This document shows positions 5,930 to 12,441 of a stretch of DNA of 13,331 nucleotides, piece by piece. The position numbers and the translations under genes were made by a program. The stretch's first letter is position 1; each line of letters begins with the position of its first letter. Below the pieces are notes generated by a model. It was not told the DNA's origin. It did not search any database and worked only from the letters and a program-made list of their open reading frames with translations. The stretch comes from Methanobacteriota archaeon (GTDB lineage: Archaea > Hydrothermarchaeota > Hydrothermarchaeia > Hydrothermarchaeales > SZUA-236): contig RFHW01000059.1 in NCBI GenBank assembly GCA_003695745.1, positions 1-13,331 of the forward strand, written 5' to 3'.

Positions 5930-5937
5930 TATATCAC
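5929..5937 (+). promoter_or_regulatory. possible TATA box for the polyprenol-kinase-like gene
   Basis: AATATATCA lies about 50 bp before the ATG at 5983 and overlaps the proposed TTG start of the divergent protease gene. It would give a leader of roughly 24 nt. The box at 5961-5968 could also act rightward but would place transcription start past the ATG. Confidence 0.3.
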
Positions 5938-5960
5938 CTAACCTGCAGGGAACCTCCACG

Positions 5961-5969
5961 TTATAAAAG
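5961..5969 (-). promoter_or_regulatory. TATA box of the M50 protease gene
   Basis: On the minus strand this reads TTTTATAAC. Its centre is about 37 bp before TTG 5929 and predicts transcription start near 5940, just upstream of the AGGTGAT ribosome-binding motif. Confidence 0.5.
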
Positions 5970-5982
5970 ATTTGTGATTGAG

Positions 5983-6591
5983 ATGGATCGGCTGGAACTG
6001 AGACGGCAGCTCATACATGCATCTGGCGTGGCAGTGGCTCTCGCCGTGAAATGGGGCTATCACCGCTTCGGCGGATGGATGGCGCCTGCCGCTGCGCTTA
6101 CCGCTGCGCTGGCGCTGGGATACGGGTTCTCCTATCTCCACAGGATGGGTGCGCATCTGCCTATCCTGACAGAGGTGATCCTTTCCTCTGAGCGGGAGCA
6201 TGACAGGGATTTCCCTGGCCGCGGGGCCCTTCGCTTCTTCACAGGCGCGCTTCTTGTCCTCCTCATTTTCAGGAGCGACATAGAGATCGTTGCCGCTGCC
6301 ATAGTGGTCCTTGCCCTTGGGGACTCGGCCTCAACCCTTGGGGGTCTTGCCTTTGGCAGGCACAGGCTGCCACACAACGGCAAGAAAAGCTTTGAAGGCT
6401 CTCTTTCAGGGTTTGTGGCCGCCTTCCTTGGGCTTGCGCTGATAGCGCCATTCCCATTATCCCTTTCAGCGGCAGCCTCCCTCACAGGGGTTGCTGTAGA
6501 GTCGCTGCCCCTGGAGATCGATGACAACATTACTGTGCCCATATCCACAGGGTTTGTGATCTGGCTCTTTAAGGCAGGGATAATTATTTAA
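5983..6591 (+). CDS. polyprenol/dolichol kinase-like membrane protein (SEC59/DGK superfamily)
   Basis: A 202-residue protein with six or so hydrophobic segments. Its motifs mark the CTP-dependent lipid kinase superfamily (yeast Sec59 and Dgk1, plant phytol kinase): RRQLIHASG near the start, DFPGRGALRFFTG (76-88), the GDSAST motif with Asp114, then a glycine-rich GRHRLP...GKKSFEGSLSGF stretch (125-144). The end holds ESLPLEIDDNITVPISTG, typical of archaeal members. The likely reaction is CTP-dependent phosphorylation of a polyprenol or related isoprenoid alcohol at the membrane; the precise substrate is inferred. ATG 5983 is preferred over GTG 5974 because the family begins close to RRQLIH. 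It is divergent from the protease gene and heads a rightward cluster, with 24 bp to the next gene. Confidence 0.85.
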   Translation: MDRLELRRQLIHASGVAVALAVKWGYHRFGGWMAPAAALTAALALGYGFSYLHRMGAHLPILTEVILSSEREHDRDFPGRGALRFFTGALLVLLIFRSDIEIVAAAIVVLALGDSASTLGGLAFGRHRLPHNGKKSFEGSLSGFVAAFLGLALIAPFPLSLSAAASLTGVAVESLPLEIDDNITVPISTGFVIWLFKAGIII

Positions 6592-6592
6592 T
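6582..6592 (+). promoter_or_regulatory. TATA-like box before the GlmU-like gene
   Basis: AATTATTTAAT overlaps the stop codon of the kinase-like gene, with its centre about 29 bp before ATG 6616. The GlmU-like gene may therefore have its own start of transcription despite the short 24-bp gap. Confidence 0.4.
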
Positions 6593-6615
6593 CCCCCGCT
6601 GAGAAGTGAGGGGCA

Positions 6616-7890
6616 ATGGGCAAGGTAAAGGCCGCCGTAGTGCTTGCTGCAGGCAGGGGCACAAGGCTTCAGCCTGTCACATCAGACACATCCAAGTGCA
6701 TGCTGCCCATAGCAGGCAAGCCCATCCTCTGGTACATACTGGACGTGGTGAGAAAGGCGCAGATAGACCGCATCTATCTCATCGTAGGATACAAGAAAGA
6801 GCGGATAGCCGATTACTTCGGCGACGGCTCCAAGATGGGTCTCAACATCACCTATGTGGAGCAGGAGAGGAGGGACGGCACGGCAAGCGCCATAGGGCTG
6901 TTGAGCCTGGAGGAGGACTTCCTGGTCCTCAATGGCGACACCCTCATAGACGTTGAGGATGTGCGGCGCATACTGGAAAACCACAGGGGAGATGCCACCA
7001 TTGGGGTTAGAAGGGTGGAGGACCCCCAGCAGTACGGGGTGGTGGACACAGACAGCGGCGGCAGGGTCCGGTCCATCGTGGAAAAGCCCCAGACCTTCAT
7101 CTCAGACATGGCGAATGCCGGGGTGTACGTGTTCTCGCCAGCCATCTTCAAGGCCATTGAAAGGACAGGCAGGTCTGAGCGCGGGGAATATGAGATCACC
7201 TCCTCCATCCAGCTCCTGATAGAGGATGGCAGGGATGTGCGTGCGGTGGAGCTTTCCGGGCTCTGGTCTGACATCGGCAACCCATGGAACTACCTTGATT
7301 CCAACGGCGTCATCCTTGGCAGGATGAAATCGGACATCCGGGGCGTGGTGGAGAAGGGGGCCACGGTCAAGGGGACGCTCATCCTTGGAGAGGGCTCGGT
7401 CGTAAGGGCCGGGACCTACATACAGGGCCCTGTATCCATTGGAAAAGGCTGCACCATCGGCCCCAACGCCTATATCCGGGATTTCACATCCATAGGCAAC
7501 AACTGCCGCGTTGGCAATGCCGTGGAGCTGAAGAACAGCATCATCATGGACAACACGAACATCAGCCACCTCAGCTATGTGGGCGACTCGATCATCGGCT
7601 CGGGCTGCAACTTCGGGGCAGGCACCCTTGTGGGCAACCTCCGGCTCGATGAGAAGAGCGTGAAGATGCGCATAGGCGACGAGCTCTATGACACCGGGAG
7701 GCGCAAGATGGGCTGCGTCGTGGGCGACAATGTGAAGACAGGGCTGAACGTGATGATAAACTCAGGGCGGAAGATAGGGGCCAACGCCATGATAGGCCCC
7801 GGGGTCATCGTCTACCGCGACGTGCCTGAGAGGGCCTTTCTCGTGAAGAAGCAGGAGCTTGAGATGCGGGATATAGATGGGGATCTTTGA
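6616..7890 (+). CDS. bifunctional sugar-1-phosphate nucleotidylyltransferase/acetyltransferase (GlmU-like)
   Basis: A 424-residue two-domain enzyme. The N-terminal nucleotidyltransferase domain has LAAGRGTRLQPVT (10-22), a conserved Lys in SKCMLP, and Mg-binding NGD at 106-108. From about residue 240 a left-handed beta-helix of hexapeptide repeats follows (GTLILGEGSVV, GPVSIGKGCTIGPNA and others), with HLSYVGDS holding His318, at the position of the acetyltransferase catalytic His of GlmU. The archaeal signature TGRRKMG is present. The likely product is UDP-GlcNAc (or UDP-GalNAc) made from glucosamine-1-phosphate, acetyl-CoA and UTP; a thymidylyltransferase activity on glucose-1-phosphate is also possible, as in related archaeal enzymes. 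GTGAGGGGC before the ATG is a good ribosome-binding site. Its stop overlaps the next gene by 14 bp. Confidence 0.9.
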   Translation: MGKVKAAVVLAAGRGTRLQPVTSDTSKCMLPIAGKPILWYILDVVRKAQIDRIYLIVGYKKERIADYFGDGSKMGLNITYVEQERRDGTASAIGLLSLEEDFLVLNGDTLIDVEDVRRILENHRGDATIGVRRVEDPQQYGVVDTDSGGRVRSIVEKPQTFISDMANAGVYVFSPAIFKAIERTGRSERGEYEITSSIQLLIEDGRDVRAVELSGLWSDIGNPWNYLDSNGVILGRMKSDIRGVVEKGATVKGTLILGEGSVVRAGTYIQGPVSIGKGCTIGPNAYIRDFTSIGNNCRVGNAVELKNSIIMDNTNISHLSYVGDSIIGSGCNFGAGTLVGNLRLDEKSVKMRIGDELYDTGRRKMGCVVGDNVKTGLNVMINSGRKIGANAMIGPGVIVYRDVPERAFLVKKQELEMRDIDGDL

Positions 7891-9184
7891 GGAGCTCAAG
7901 GAGATAGTTGGGGAGGAGAACTTCTCTAGGAGGGAGGAGGAGCTACTGGCCTATTCAAGGGACTCCTCCTTTTTCCAGGAAACCCCTATCTGCGTGGTAA
8001 GGCCCAGGACCTGTGATGAGGTGGCAGGGATCGTAAGGCTCGCTTCAGAGAAGAGGGTGCCCATCATACCCCGTGGAGCCGGCACGAACCCCTGCGGCGA
8101 GGTGGTGGGCAAAGCTATAGTGCTGGACCTCTCAGGTATGAACAGGATAATCGAGGTGAACGAGAGGGACATGTATGCCGTGGTGGAGCCCGGTGTGGTG
8201 AGGGATGAGCTCAACAGGGCTCTTGAGCGGTACGGCCTCTTCTTCCCCCCTGACCCTGCCTCATCAAGGGTCGCCACCATCGGCGGTATGCTCGCCAACA
8301 ACTCCTCAGGGCTTCACGCTGTGAAATACGGCACAACACAGGACTATGTTCTCGCCCTTGAGGTGGTGCTGCCCGGTGGTGAGGTCATCGAGACAGGCAC
8401 TCTCGCGCGCAAGAGCTCCTCAGGCTATAGCCTCTGCCGCCTCTTCGTGGGCTCAGAGGGCACCCTCGGCGTCATCACAAGAGCCACCCTAAGGCTCCTG
8501 CCTATACCTGAGCACAGGGAGACGGTGGCCTTCACCATTGACAGCCTCGATGAGCTGAAGGGTGTTCAGGAGGCTGTGATGGCCCTTCTGCCAGCTGCCT
8601 TCGAGTTCATGGACGAGATCTGCCTGCGCGTGCTGGCTGAGAAAAAGGGGTTGAAGGTGGAGGGGGGCTCTGGAATCATCGCCGTTGAGTTCGATGGTGT
8701 GAGAGGCGAGGCAGAGGCCTGTGCAGAGAGGCTGAGAGGAAGGTTTGGAGAGGAGCTCGGGGCAGGGGATATCTGGGAGATGAGAAAGACCCTGGTGCCC
8801 TCGCTTGCCTCCTACAGCGATAAAAGCCCCTTGGCAGTTACAGAGGACATAGGCGTTCCTGTTTCAAAGGCCCCTGACGCTATCAGACGGGTGAAGGAGA
8901 TATATGGCGAAGCAGGCTTCGAGGTGGCTGTCTACGGGCATCTGGGCGATGGCAACCTGCACATGCGTGTCTTCGGCGAGCCCGCGCCAGAGCTTGAACA
9001 TGCGGCGGACGAGGTCTATGCCTATGTGATAGATGCCGGCGGCACGATCTCAAGCGAGCACGGCATAGGCAGGCTTCGCAGAAGGTATATGGAGGCCCAG
9101 CACGGCCCTGCGCTGGAGCTGATGAAGCGGATCAAGCAGGCCTTGGACCCAATGGGCATCATGAACCCGGGGTGCATGCTTTGA
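7877..9184 (+). CDS. FAD-binding oxidoreductase, GlcD/D-lactate dehydrogenase type
   Basis: A 435-residue flavoprotein of the vanillyl-alcohol oxidase (PCMH) family. The FAD-binding half has PRGAGTNPCGEVV (from 65), PPDPASS...ATIGGMLANNSSG and FVGSEGTLGVITRATLRL. The C-terminal half has YGHLGDGNLHMRV (His355, His362) and SSEHGIGRLRRRYM (from 392), and ends with DPMGIMNPG. These are the marks of glycolate oxidase subunit GlcD and of D-lactate dehydrogenases, which oxidise a 2-hydroxy acid to the 2-oxo acid. It is somewhat shorter than bacterial GlcD. No GlcE, GlcF or iron-sulfur electron acceptor gene lies beside it, so its partner is unknown. It starts 14 bp inside the GlmU-like gene, which points to translational coupling. 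Confidence 0.9.
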   Translation: MGIFEELKEIVGEENFSRREEELLAYSRDSSFFQETPICVVRPRTCDEVAGIVRLASEKRVPIIPRGAGTNPCGEVVGKAIVLDLSGMNRIIEVNERDMYAVVEPGVVRDELNRALERYGLFFPPDPASSRVATIGGMLANNSSGLHAVKYGTTQDYVLALEVVLPGGEVIETGTLARKSSSGYSLCRLFVGSEGTLGVITRATLRLLPIPEHRETVAFTIDSLDELKGVQEAVMALLPAAFEFMDEICLRVLAEKKGLKVEGGSGIIAVEFDGVRGEAEACAERLRGRFGEELGAGDIWEMRKTLVPSLASYSDKSPLAVTEDIGVPVSKAPDAIRRVKEIYGEAGFEVAVYGHLGDGNLHMRVFGEPAPELEHAADEVYAYVIDAGGTISSEHGIGRLRRRYMEAQHGPALELMKRIKQALDPMGIMNPGCML

Positions 9185-9492
9185 TCGAAGAAGCTCTCAA
9201 GGGCAGAGGCGGCGCAACGGCCATCCATATCATGGTCAAGGCAGGCGCCAGCACTGAAGGGATAGAGGGGTTTGACAGATGGCGGGGGCGCATCGTTGTG
9301 AGGACCTCTGCAAAGGCGGTGGAGGGCAGGGCCAACAGGGCGATTGTCCGGCTCTTCTCCCGGTGTCTTGAGCTCCCTCCAAGGGATATCAGGATCACAG
9401 CCGGGGAGAAAAGCACGCTGAAGACCCTTGAGGTGGGGATGGACATGGAGGGGGTTATGGCGGCCCTTCAAAGCATATTGGGAGAGGTTTGA
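9172..9492 (+). CDS. DUF167/YggU-family protein
   Basis: A 106-residue protein of the small YggU/DUF167 family. The family core is clear: IHIMVKAGASTEGI, then RIVVRTSAKAVEGRANRAIVRLFSR and DIRITAGEKSTLKTLEV. Members are widespread in bacteria, archaea and eukaryotes with a conserved alpha/beta fold, but their function is not established. Two starts compete. GTG 9172 overlaps the preceding gene by 13 bp. TTG 9181 overlaps its TGA by 4 bp and has GGGGTG about 6 nt upstream, so it may be the better choice. It closes the rightward cluster; an inverted repeat lies just downstream. Confidence 0.85.
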   Translation: MHALIEEALKGRGGATAIHIMVKAGASTEGIEGFDRWRGRIVVRTSAKAVEGRANRAIVRLFSRCLELPPRDIRITAGEKSTLKTLEVGMDMEGVMAALQSILGEV

Positions 9493-9510
9493 TGGTGGGT
9501 GGATGGGTGG

Positions 9511-9567
9511 GCCTGTGGTATTTGCGGGTAACAGATCGGAGGTAGTTAAGAACAAGCTACCACAGGC
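9511..9567. repeat. 10-bp perfect inverted repeat in a convergent gap
   Basis: GCCTGTGGTA (9511-9520) and TACCACAGGC (9558-9567) are a perfect inverted repeat with a 37-nt spacer. In + strand RNA, three more G-U wobbles could extend the base. A second, shorter stem GGTAG (9541-9545)/CTACC (9557-9561) competes for the right arm. It fills most of the 86-bp gap between the DUF167 gene and lysS, which converge here, so an RNA 3'-end structure serving either transcript is plausible. Its left part resembles the tRNA-Arg gene and its flank (see findings). No T-run typical of bacterial terminators follows. Confidence 0.55.
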
Positions 9568-9578
9568 TTGAACTATAA

Positions 9579-11183
9579 TCATTGATAATTATATTTAAAT
9601 CTTTCTATCACATCACGCCTGTCCAAAGCAGCGATAAGCGTCGACGCCTTGGGGCCCTTCTCCTCCCCAAGGATGACAAGATAGACGGCCCTGAAGGCAT
9701 CCCTGGTGGCCAGCCCAAGCTCCTTTGAAAGCCCATAGATCCTGTTCTGGATCTCCTCCTCAGAAGGCTCCCCCCTATCAAGCCAGTCCGCCAGCCTTCT
9801 TAAGAACTCTTTCTGAAGCCCGCTCAGACCCTCGGCAGGCGCCTGCGATATGGAGGGGATCCCGACCCCGTATCTCTCGGCCCACCGCCGCGCCCGCGCC
9901 CGCCGGTCCAGAATGAGCTGATGGACCTCCTCAGAGTAATGGCCGGTGCGCTTCACGCTCCTGATAAAGGAATCCTCGTCAGGGAATATTCTTGAGAGGA
10001 AGGCTGCCATGGAGAACTGCAGCCCCACATAGGGCTTGGGCTCTTTCAGATGAGATATCTCATAGAGACGCCTCTTGGCAGGCTCGAGGTCGCCGCTCCA
10101 ATAGCCCATTGCCGTCCTGTCATACTCATCATAGAGCCTTGGCAGGTCGCTCCATGAAAAGCTGCGGGTCTTCATGAGCTTCTTGTTGTAGAGGAACCGC
10201 AGCAGCTCTGGAGGAGCCACCTCCAGCCACTCATGGGGATAGACCACGTTGCCAAGAGAGGCAGACATCTTCTTGCCATCGATCATGAGATGCTCATAGA
10301 AAATCGGCACAGGCATGGGGTGGCCCAGCACCCGCTCGCAGAGCTCTCCGTTCACATAGAAGGCGCTGTTCGGCACGGCATACTCCTTGCCAGCTCCCTC
10401 TGCCGAGACCTTCCAGAGCGCCCACTGCGCCGCCCACTCACCCTTCCACATGAGCTTGCCCTCATCCCGCAGTGGATCGGCCTCACCCTCATAGCCGCAG
10501 CCCGCTGCCACAGCGCTGTCAAAGGAGTAATCACGGCACACATAGCTGAGCCGTCCCCCTCTAAAGCCGCTGACCCGGGGCGTGATGATCTTGCCGCAGC
10601 CCCTGCACACCGGGGTCCATGGCGCCCAACCTGCCTTCAGAGGATTGTTCCTGTCCCGGTATCTGTTCTGTATCTCGATAACGGTTTCAAGATTCTCAAG
10701 CATCCTCTTTATGAAAGGCTGGAAGGAGCCTTTGCGATACTCCTCCATCATGGAGTACCGGGGCATCTCAACACCCACAAACTCGTGAAGCACCTCAAGA
10801 TACCTGCCCACGTGATGGGCGGCATAGCTCTCATGACAGCCCCACGGGTCAGGTATGTCTGTCACCGGCATCCCGATATGCTCCTCAAAATCCCTTGGCA
10901 CCCCTTCAGGCACCTTGCGCAGAGGGTCCATGTCCTCAGCCACCCAGATGAGGCTGGCATCCGCCCCCTGATCAAGGAGCGCCCTCACCACAGACTCGCC
11001 CCGGATCGTGTCTGAGAGCCTGCCAATGTGAAGGACGCCTGAGATCGAGGCCGATGTCTTCACAACATAGGTGGAGGGCCTCTCTATCTCACTGTCAATG
11101 TAGCGGTACCTCTTCCTTGTGAGGATCTCCTCTGCCTTCTGGTCTGCCCAGAAAAGCTCACGGTCTTCCCTTCCGCTGGCCAT
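9579..11183 (-). CDS. lysS: lysyl-tRNA synthetase, class I
   Basis: A 534-residue class I enzyme that charges tRNA-Lys. The Rossmann signature is SGVLHIGRLSD, with HIGR at 52-55. A zinc-binding insertion follows, with Cys193, Cys196, Cys216 and Cys229 (CRGCG...CGYEG). The second ATP motif is KKMSASLGN, with KMSAS at 305-309. The C-terminal helical domain supplies anticodon recognition. The length is typical, and class I LysRS is the usual form in many euryarchaea. ATG 11183 is preferred over an upstream start at 11204: the shared TATA box centred at about 11211 lies 28 bp away, so the upstream codon would be outside the transcript. It is divergent from the RlmH-like gene. Confidence 0.95.
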   Translation of the reverse strand: MASGREDRELFWADQKAEEILTRKRYRYIDSEIERPSTYVVKTSASISGVLHIGRLSDTIRGESVVRALLDQGADASLIWVAEDMDPLRKVPEGVPRDFEEHIGMPVTDIPDPWGCHESYAAHHVGRYLEVLHEFVGVEMPRYSMMEEYRKGSFQPFIKRMLENLETVIEIQNRYRDRNNPLKAGWAPWTPVCRGCGKIITPRVSGFRGGRLSYVCRDYSFDSAVAAGCGYEGEADPLRDEGKLMWKGEWAAQWALWKVSAEGAGKEYAVPNSAFYVNGELCERVLGHPMPVPIFYEHLMIDGKKMSASLGNVVYPHEWLEVAPPELLRFLYNKKLMKTRSFSWSDLPRLYDEYDRTAMGYWSGDLEPAKRRLYEISHLKEPKPYVGLQFSMAAFLSRIFPDEDSFIRSVKRTGHYSEEVHQLILDRRARARRWAERYGVGIPSISQAPAEGLSGLQKEFLRRLADWLDRGEPSEEEIQNRIYGLSKELGLATRDAFRAVYLVILGEEKGPKASTLIAALDRRDVIERFKYNYQ

Positions 11184-11205
11184 TAGTTGAAAGACCCACG
11201 CCAAG

Positions 11206-11216
11206 GATTAATATAC
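11206..11216. promoter_or_regulatory. shared bidirectional TATA element between lysS and rlmH
   Basis: GATTAATATAC contains the near-symmetric core ATTAATAT and is the only strong A/T box in the 56 bp between the two start codons. Its centre is about 28 bp from ATG 11183 on the left and about 29 bp from ATG 11240 on the right, so both genes would have leaderless or nearly leaderless mRNAs. Confidence 0.55.
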
Positions 11217-11239
11217 TTTTTGAGCCGATGAGGGGAGCG

Positions 11240-11656
11240 ATGATAAAGATAGCGGCCCTTGGAAAGATAAGGGACCCCCATATAAAGGCGGTCTTTGAGG
11301 AGTATGTGAAGAGGCTGAAGACCTCCATTGCAAGGGTTGAGATAGAGACCGTTAAAGATGGGAAAAGGCTTCTTAAGAGGCTGAAGAAAGAGGATCTCGT
11401 CGTCGTGCTCGATAGAGAGGGCAGCTGCCTGTCCTCTGTGGAGCTGGCAGGGTTTATCAGGGAGCACATGCTCACAAGGGACATCCTCTTTATAATCGGA
11501 GGGCCGGAGGGGCTCGATGAGGACCTGTTGAAAAGAGCGGATCACCGGCTTTCACTGTCCAAGATGACCTTCACAAGCCAGATGACCTGCCTGATCCTGA
11601 TAGAGCAGCTCTACCGCGCCTTCACCATCATAAAGGGCGGCAGCTACCATAGATAG
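11240..11656 (+). CDS. rlmH: RlmH-like SPOUT 23S rRNA methyltransferase
   Basis: A 138-residue protein. The SPOUT methyltransferase core shows VVLDREG (from 55), the SAM-binding loop FIIGGPEGL (84-92), and the family C-terminus EQLYRAFTIIKGGSYHR with the terminal YHR. In bacteria RlmH methylates pseudouridine 1915 in helix 69 of 23S rRNA, working as a homodimer on the assembled ribosome. In the segment before the trefoil knot the usual PH...R pattern reads TS...C here (TFTSQMTC, residues 110-117), a variation that could affect SAM or substrate contacts. ATG 11240 is preferred over 11228: homology begins at MIKIAALGK, and a TATA box lies 29 bp upstream. Confidence 0.87.
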   Translation: MIKIAALGKIRDPHIKAVFEEYVKRLKTSIARVEIETVKDGKRLLKRLKKEDLVVVLDREGSCLSSVELAGFIREHMLTRDILFIIGGPEGLDEDLLKRADHRLSLSKMTFTSQMTCLILIEQLYRAFTIIKGGSYHR

Positions 11657-11696
11657 ACAGAGATGTCCTTGAAAGGAAGCAGATGTGATAACCCAA

Positions 11697-11705
11697 TTTT
11701 TATAT
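11697..11705 (+). promoter_or_regulatory. TATA box of the response regulator gene
   Basis: TTTTATATG with its centre about 30 bp before ATG 11731. It overlaps the more upstream ATG at 11704, which makes that codon an unlikely start. Confidence 0.55.
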
Positions 11706-11730
11706 GTCAGAAGACTGGATTAATAGAGAT

Positions 11731-12360
11731 ATGGCAAAGATACTGGTGGTGGACGACGACCCAAAGATCATATTTCTGGCCAAGAAGATACTTAAAAGCT
11801 CCGGGCACAGTGTCATAGGCGCTTCAGGTGGGAAGGAAGGCATTAAGAAGCTCAAGAGCGCCCGCCCAGACCTCGTCCTCCTCGATATCATGATGCCCGA
11901 CATGGACGGCTGGGAGACCCTGAGGATGATACGGGGCTCCAAGGGATTTGAGGAGGTGCCGGTGGCAATGCTCACAGCAATCTCCCTTGGTCCTGACACC
12001 CTCAAGAGACGGGAGGTGGACGAGCTCATCGACTACATACAGAAGCCTTTCACCAAGGGCTCGCTCACAAAGAAGGTGAATGAAATACTGGAAGCCCTTG
12101 AAGAGGTGGACAGGACCGGCTCACAGATGAAGGGGACAGGACCAGAAAAGCTTGCAGAATACCGGGAGATAGTTAAAAAAGAGCTGCTCCATGAAAACCT
12201 CCTTGCCACATTGAGAGAGAACCTGAAGACACAGCCACGCCCCTATGAGGCCGAGATAACGAAAGAGGCCATCTCCTCTGAGCAGGAAAAGCTCCAGGAG
12301 CTGGTGGCGAGAAGGGAGGAGATAGAGAGGTCGATCGCCGACAAGGCTTCAATGGAATGA
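11731..12360 (+). CDS. response regulator with receiver domain and C-terminal helical tail
   Basis: A 209-residue protein. Residues 1-118 form a CheY-like receiver domain with every key residue: acidic cluster Asp8-Asp10 (VVDDD), phospho-acceptor Asp52 (LLDIMMP), Thr82 (MLTA) and Lys105 (QKPF). The remaining 90 residues are charged and probably helical, with a coiled-coil-like end (EQEKLQELVARREEIERS); no DNA-binding or enzymatic output domain is recognisable. It may act by protein-protein contact. The start is ATG 11731, because homology begins at MAKILVVDD and the TATA box fits leaderless transcription; a start at 11704 would add nine unsupported residues. No histidine kinase is in the window. 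A membrane protein gene follows in the same direction. Confidence 0.9.
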   Translation: MAKILVVDDDPKIIFLAKKILKSSGHSVIGASGGKEGIKKLKSARPDLVLLDIMMPDMDGWETLRMIRGSKGFEEVPVAMLTAISLGPDTLKRREVDELIDYIQKPFTKGSLTKKVNEILEALEEVDRTGSQMKGTGPEKLAEYREIVKKELLHENLLATLRENLKTQPRPYEAEITKEAISSEQEKLQELVARREEIERSIADKASME

Positions 12361-12410
12361 AAACCTCTTCTTAAAGATCTCCCTGCCCCATCACCAAGCC
12401 CATGAGAAAG

Positions 12411-12420
12411 ATATTTTAAT
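12411..12420 (+). promoter_or_regulatory. TATA box of the two-TM membrane protein gene
   Basis: ATATTTTAAT with its centre about 27 bp before ATG 12442. This predicts a leaderless mRNA, transcribed separately from the response regulator. Confidence 0.6.
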
Positions 12421-12441
12421 CCCCGCCGCGTTCCCTCTTTT

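Noticed and set aside
7102..7569. 155-residue leftward frame
   Set aside because: It is antisense to the hexapeptide-repeat region of the GlmU-like gene; the repeats on the other strand create a long open frame by chance.
9022..9582. 186-residue leftward frame covering the inverted repeat
   Set aside because: It is antisense to the GlcD-like and DUF167 genes, proline-rich, and has no domain match; it does not explain the repeat.
10233..11015. 260-residue open frame on the + strand
   Set aside because: It lies wholly antisense to lysS, whose family motifs are unmistakable. The frame is His/Arg/Leu-rich and matches no family I know, as expected for a shadow of a GC-rich gene.
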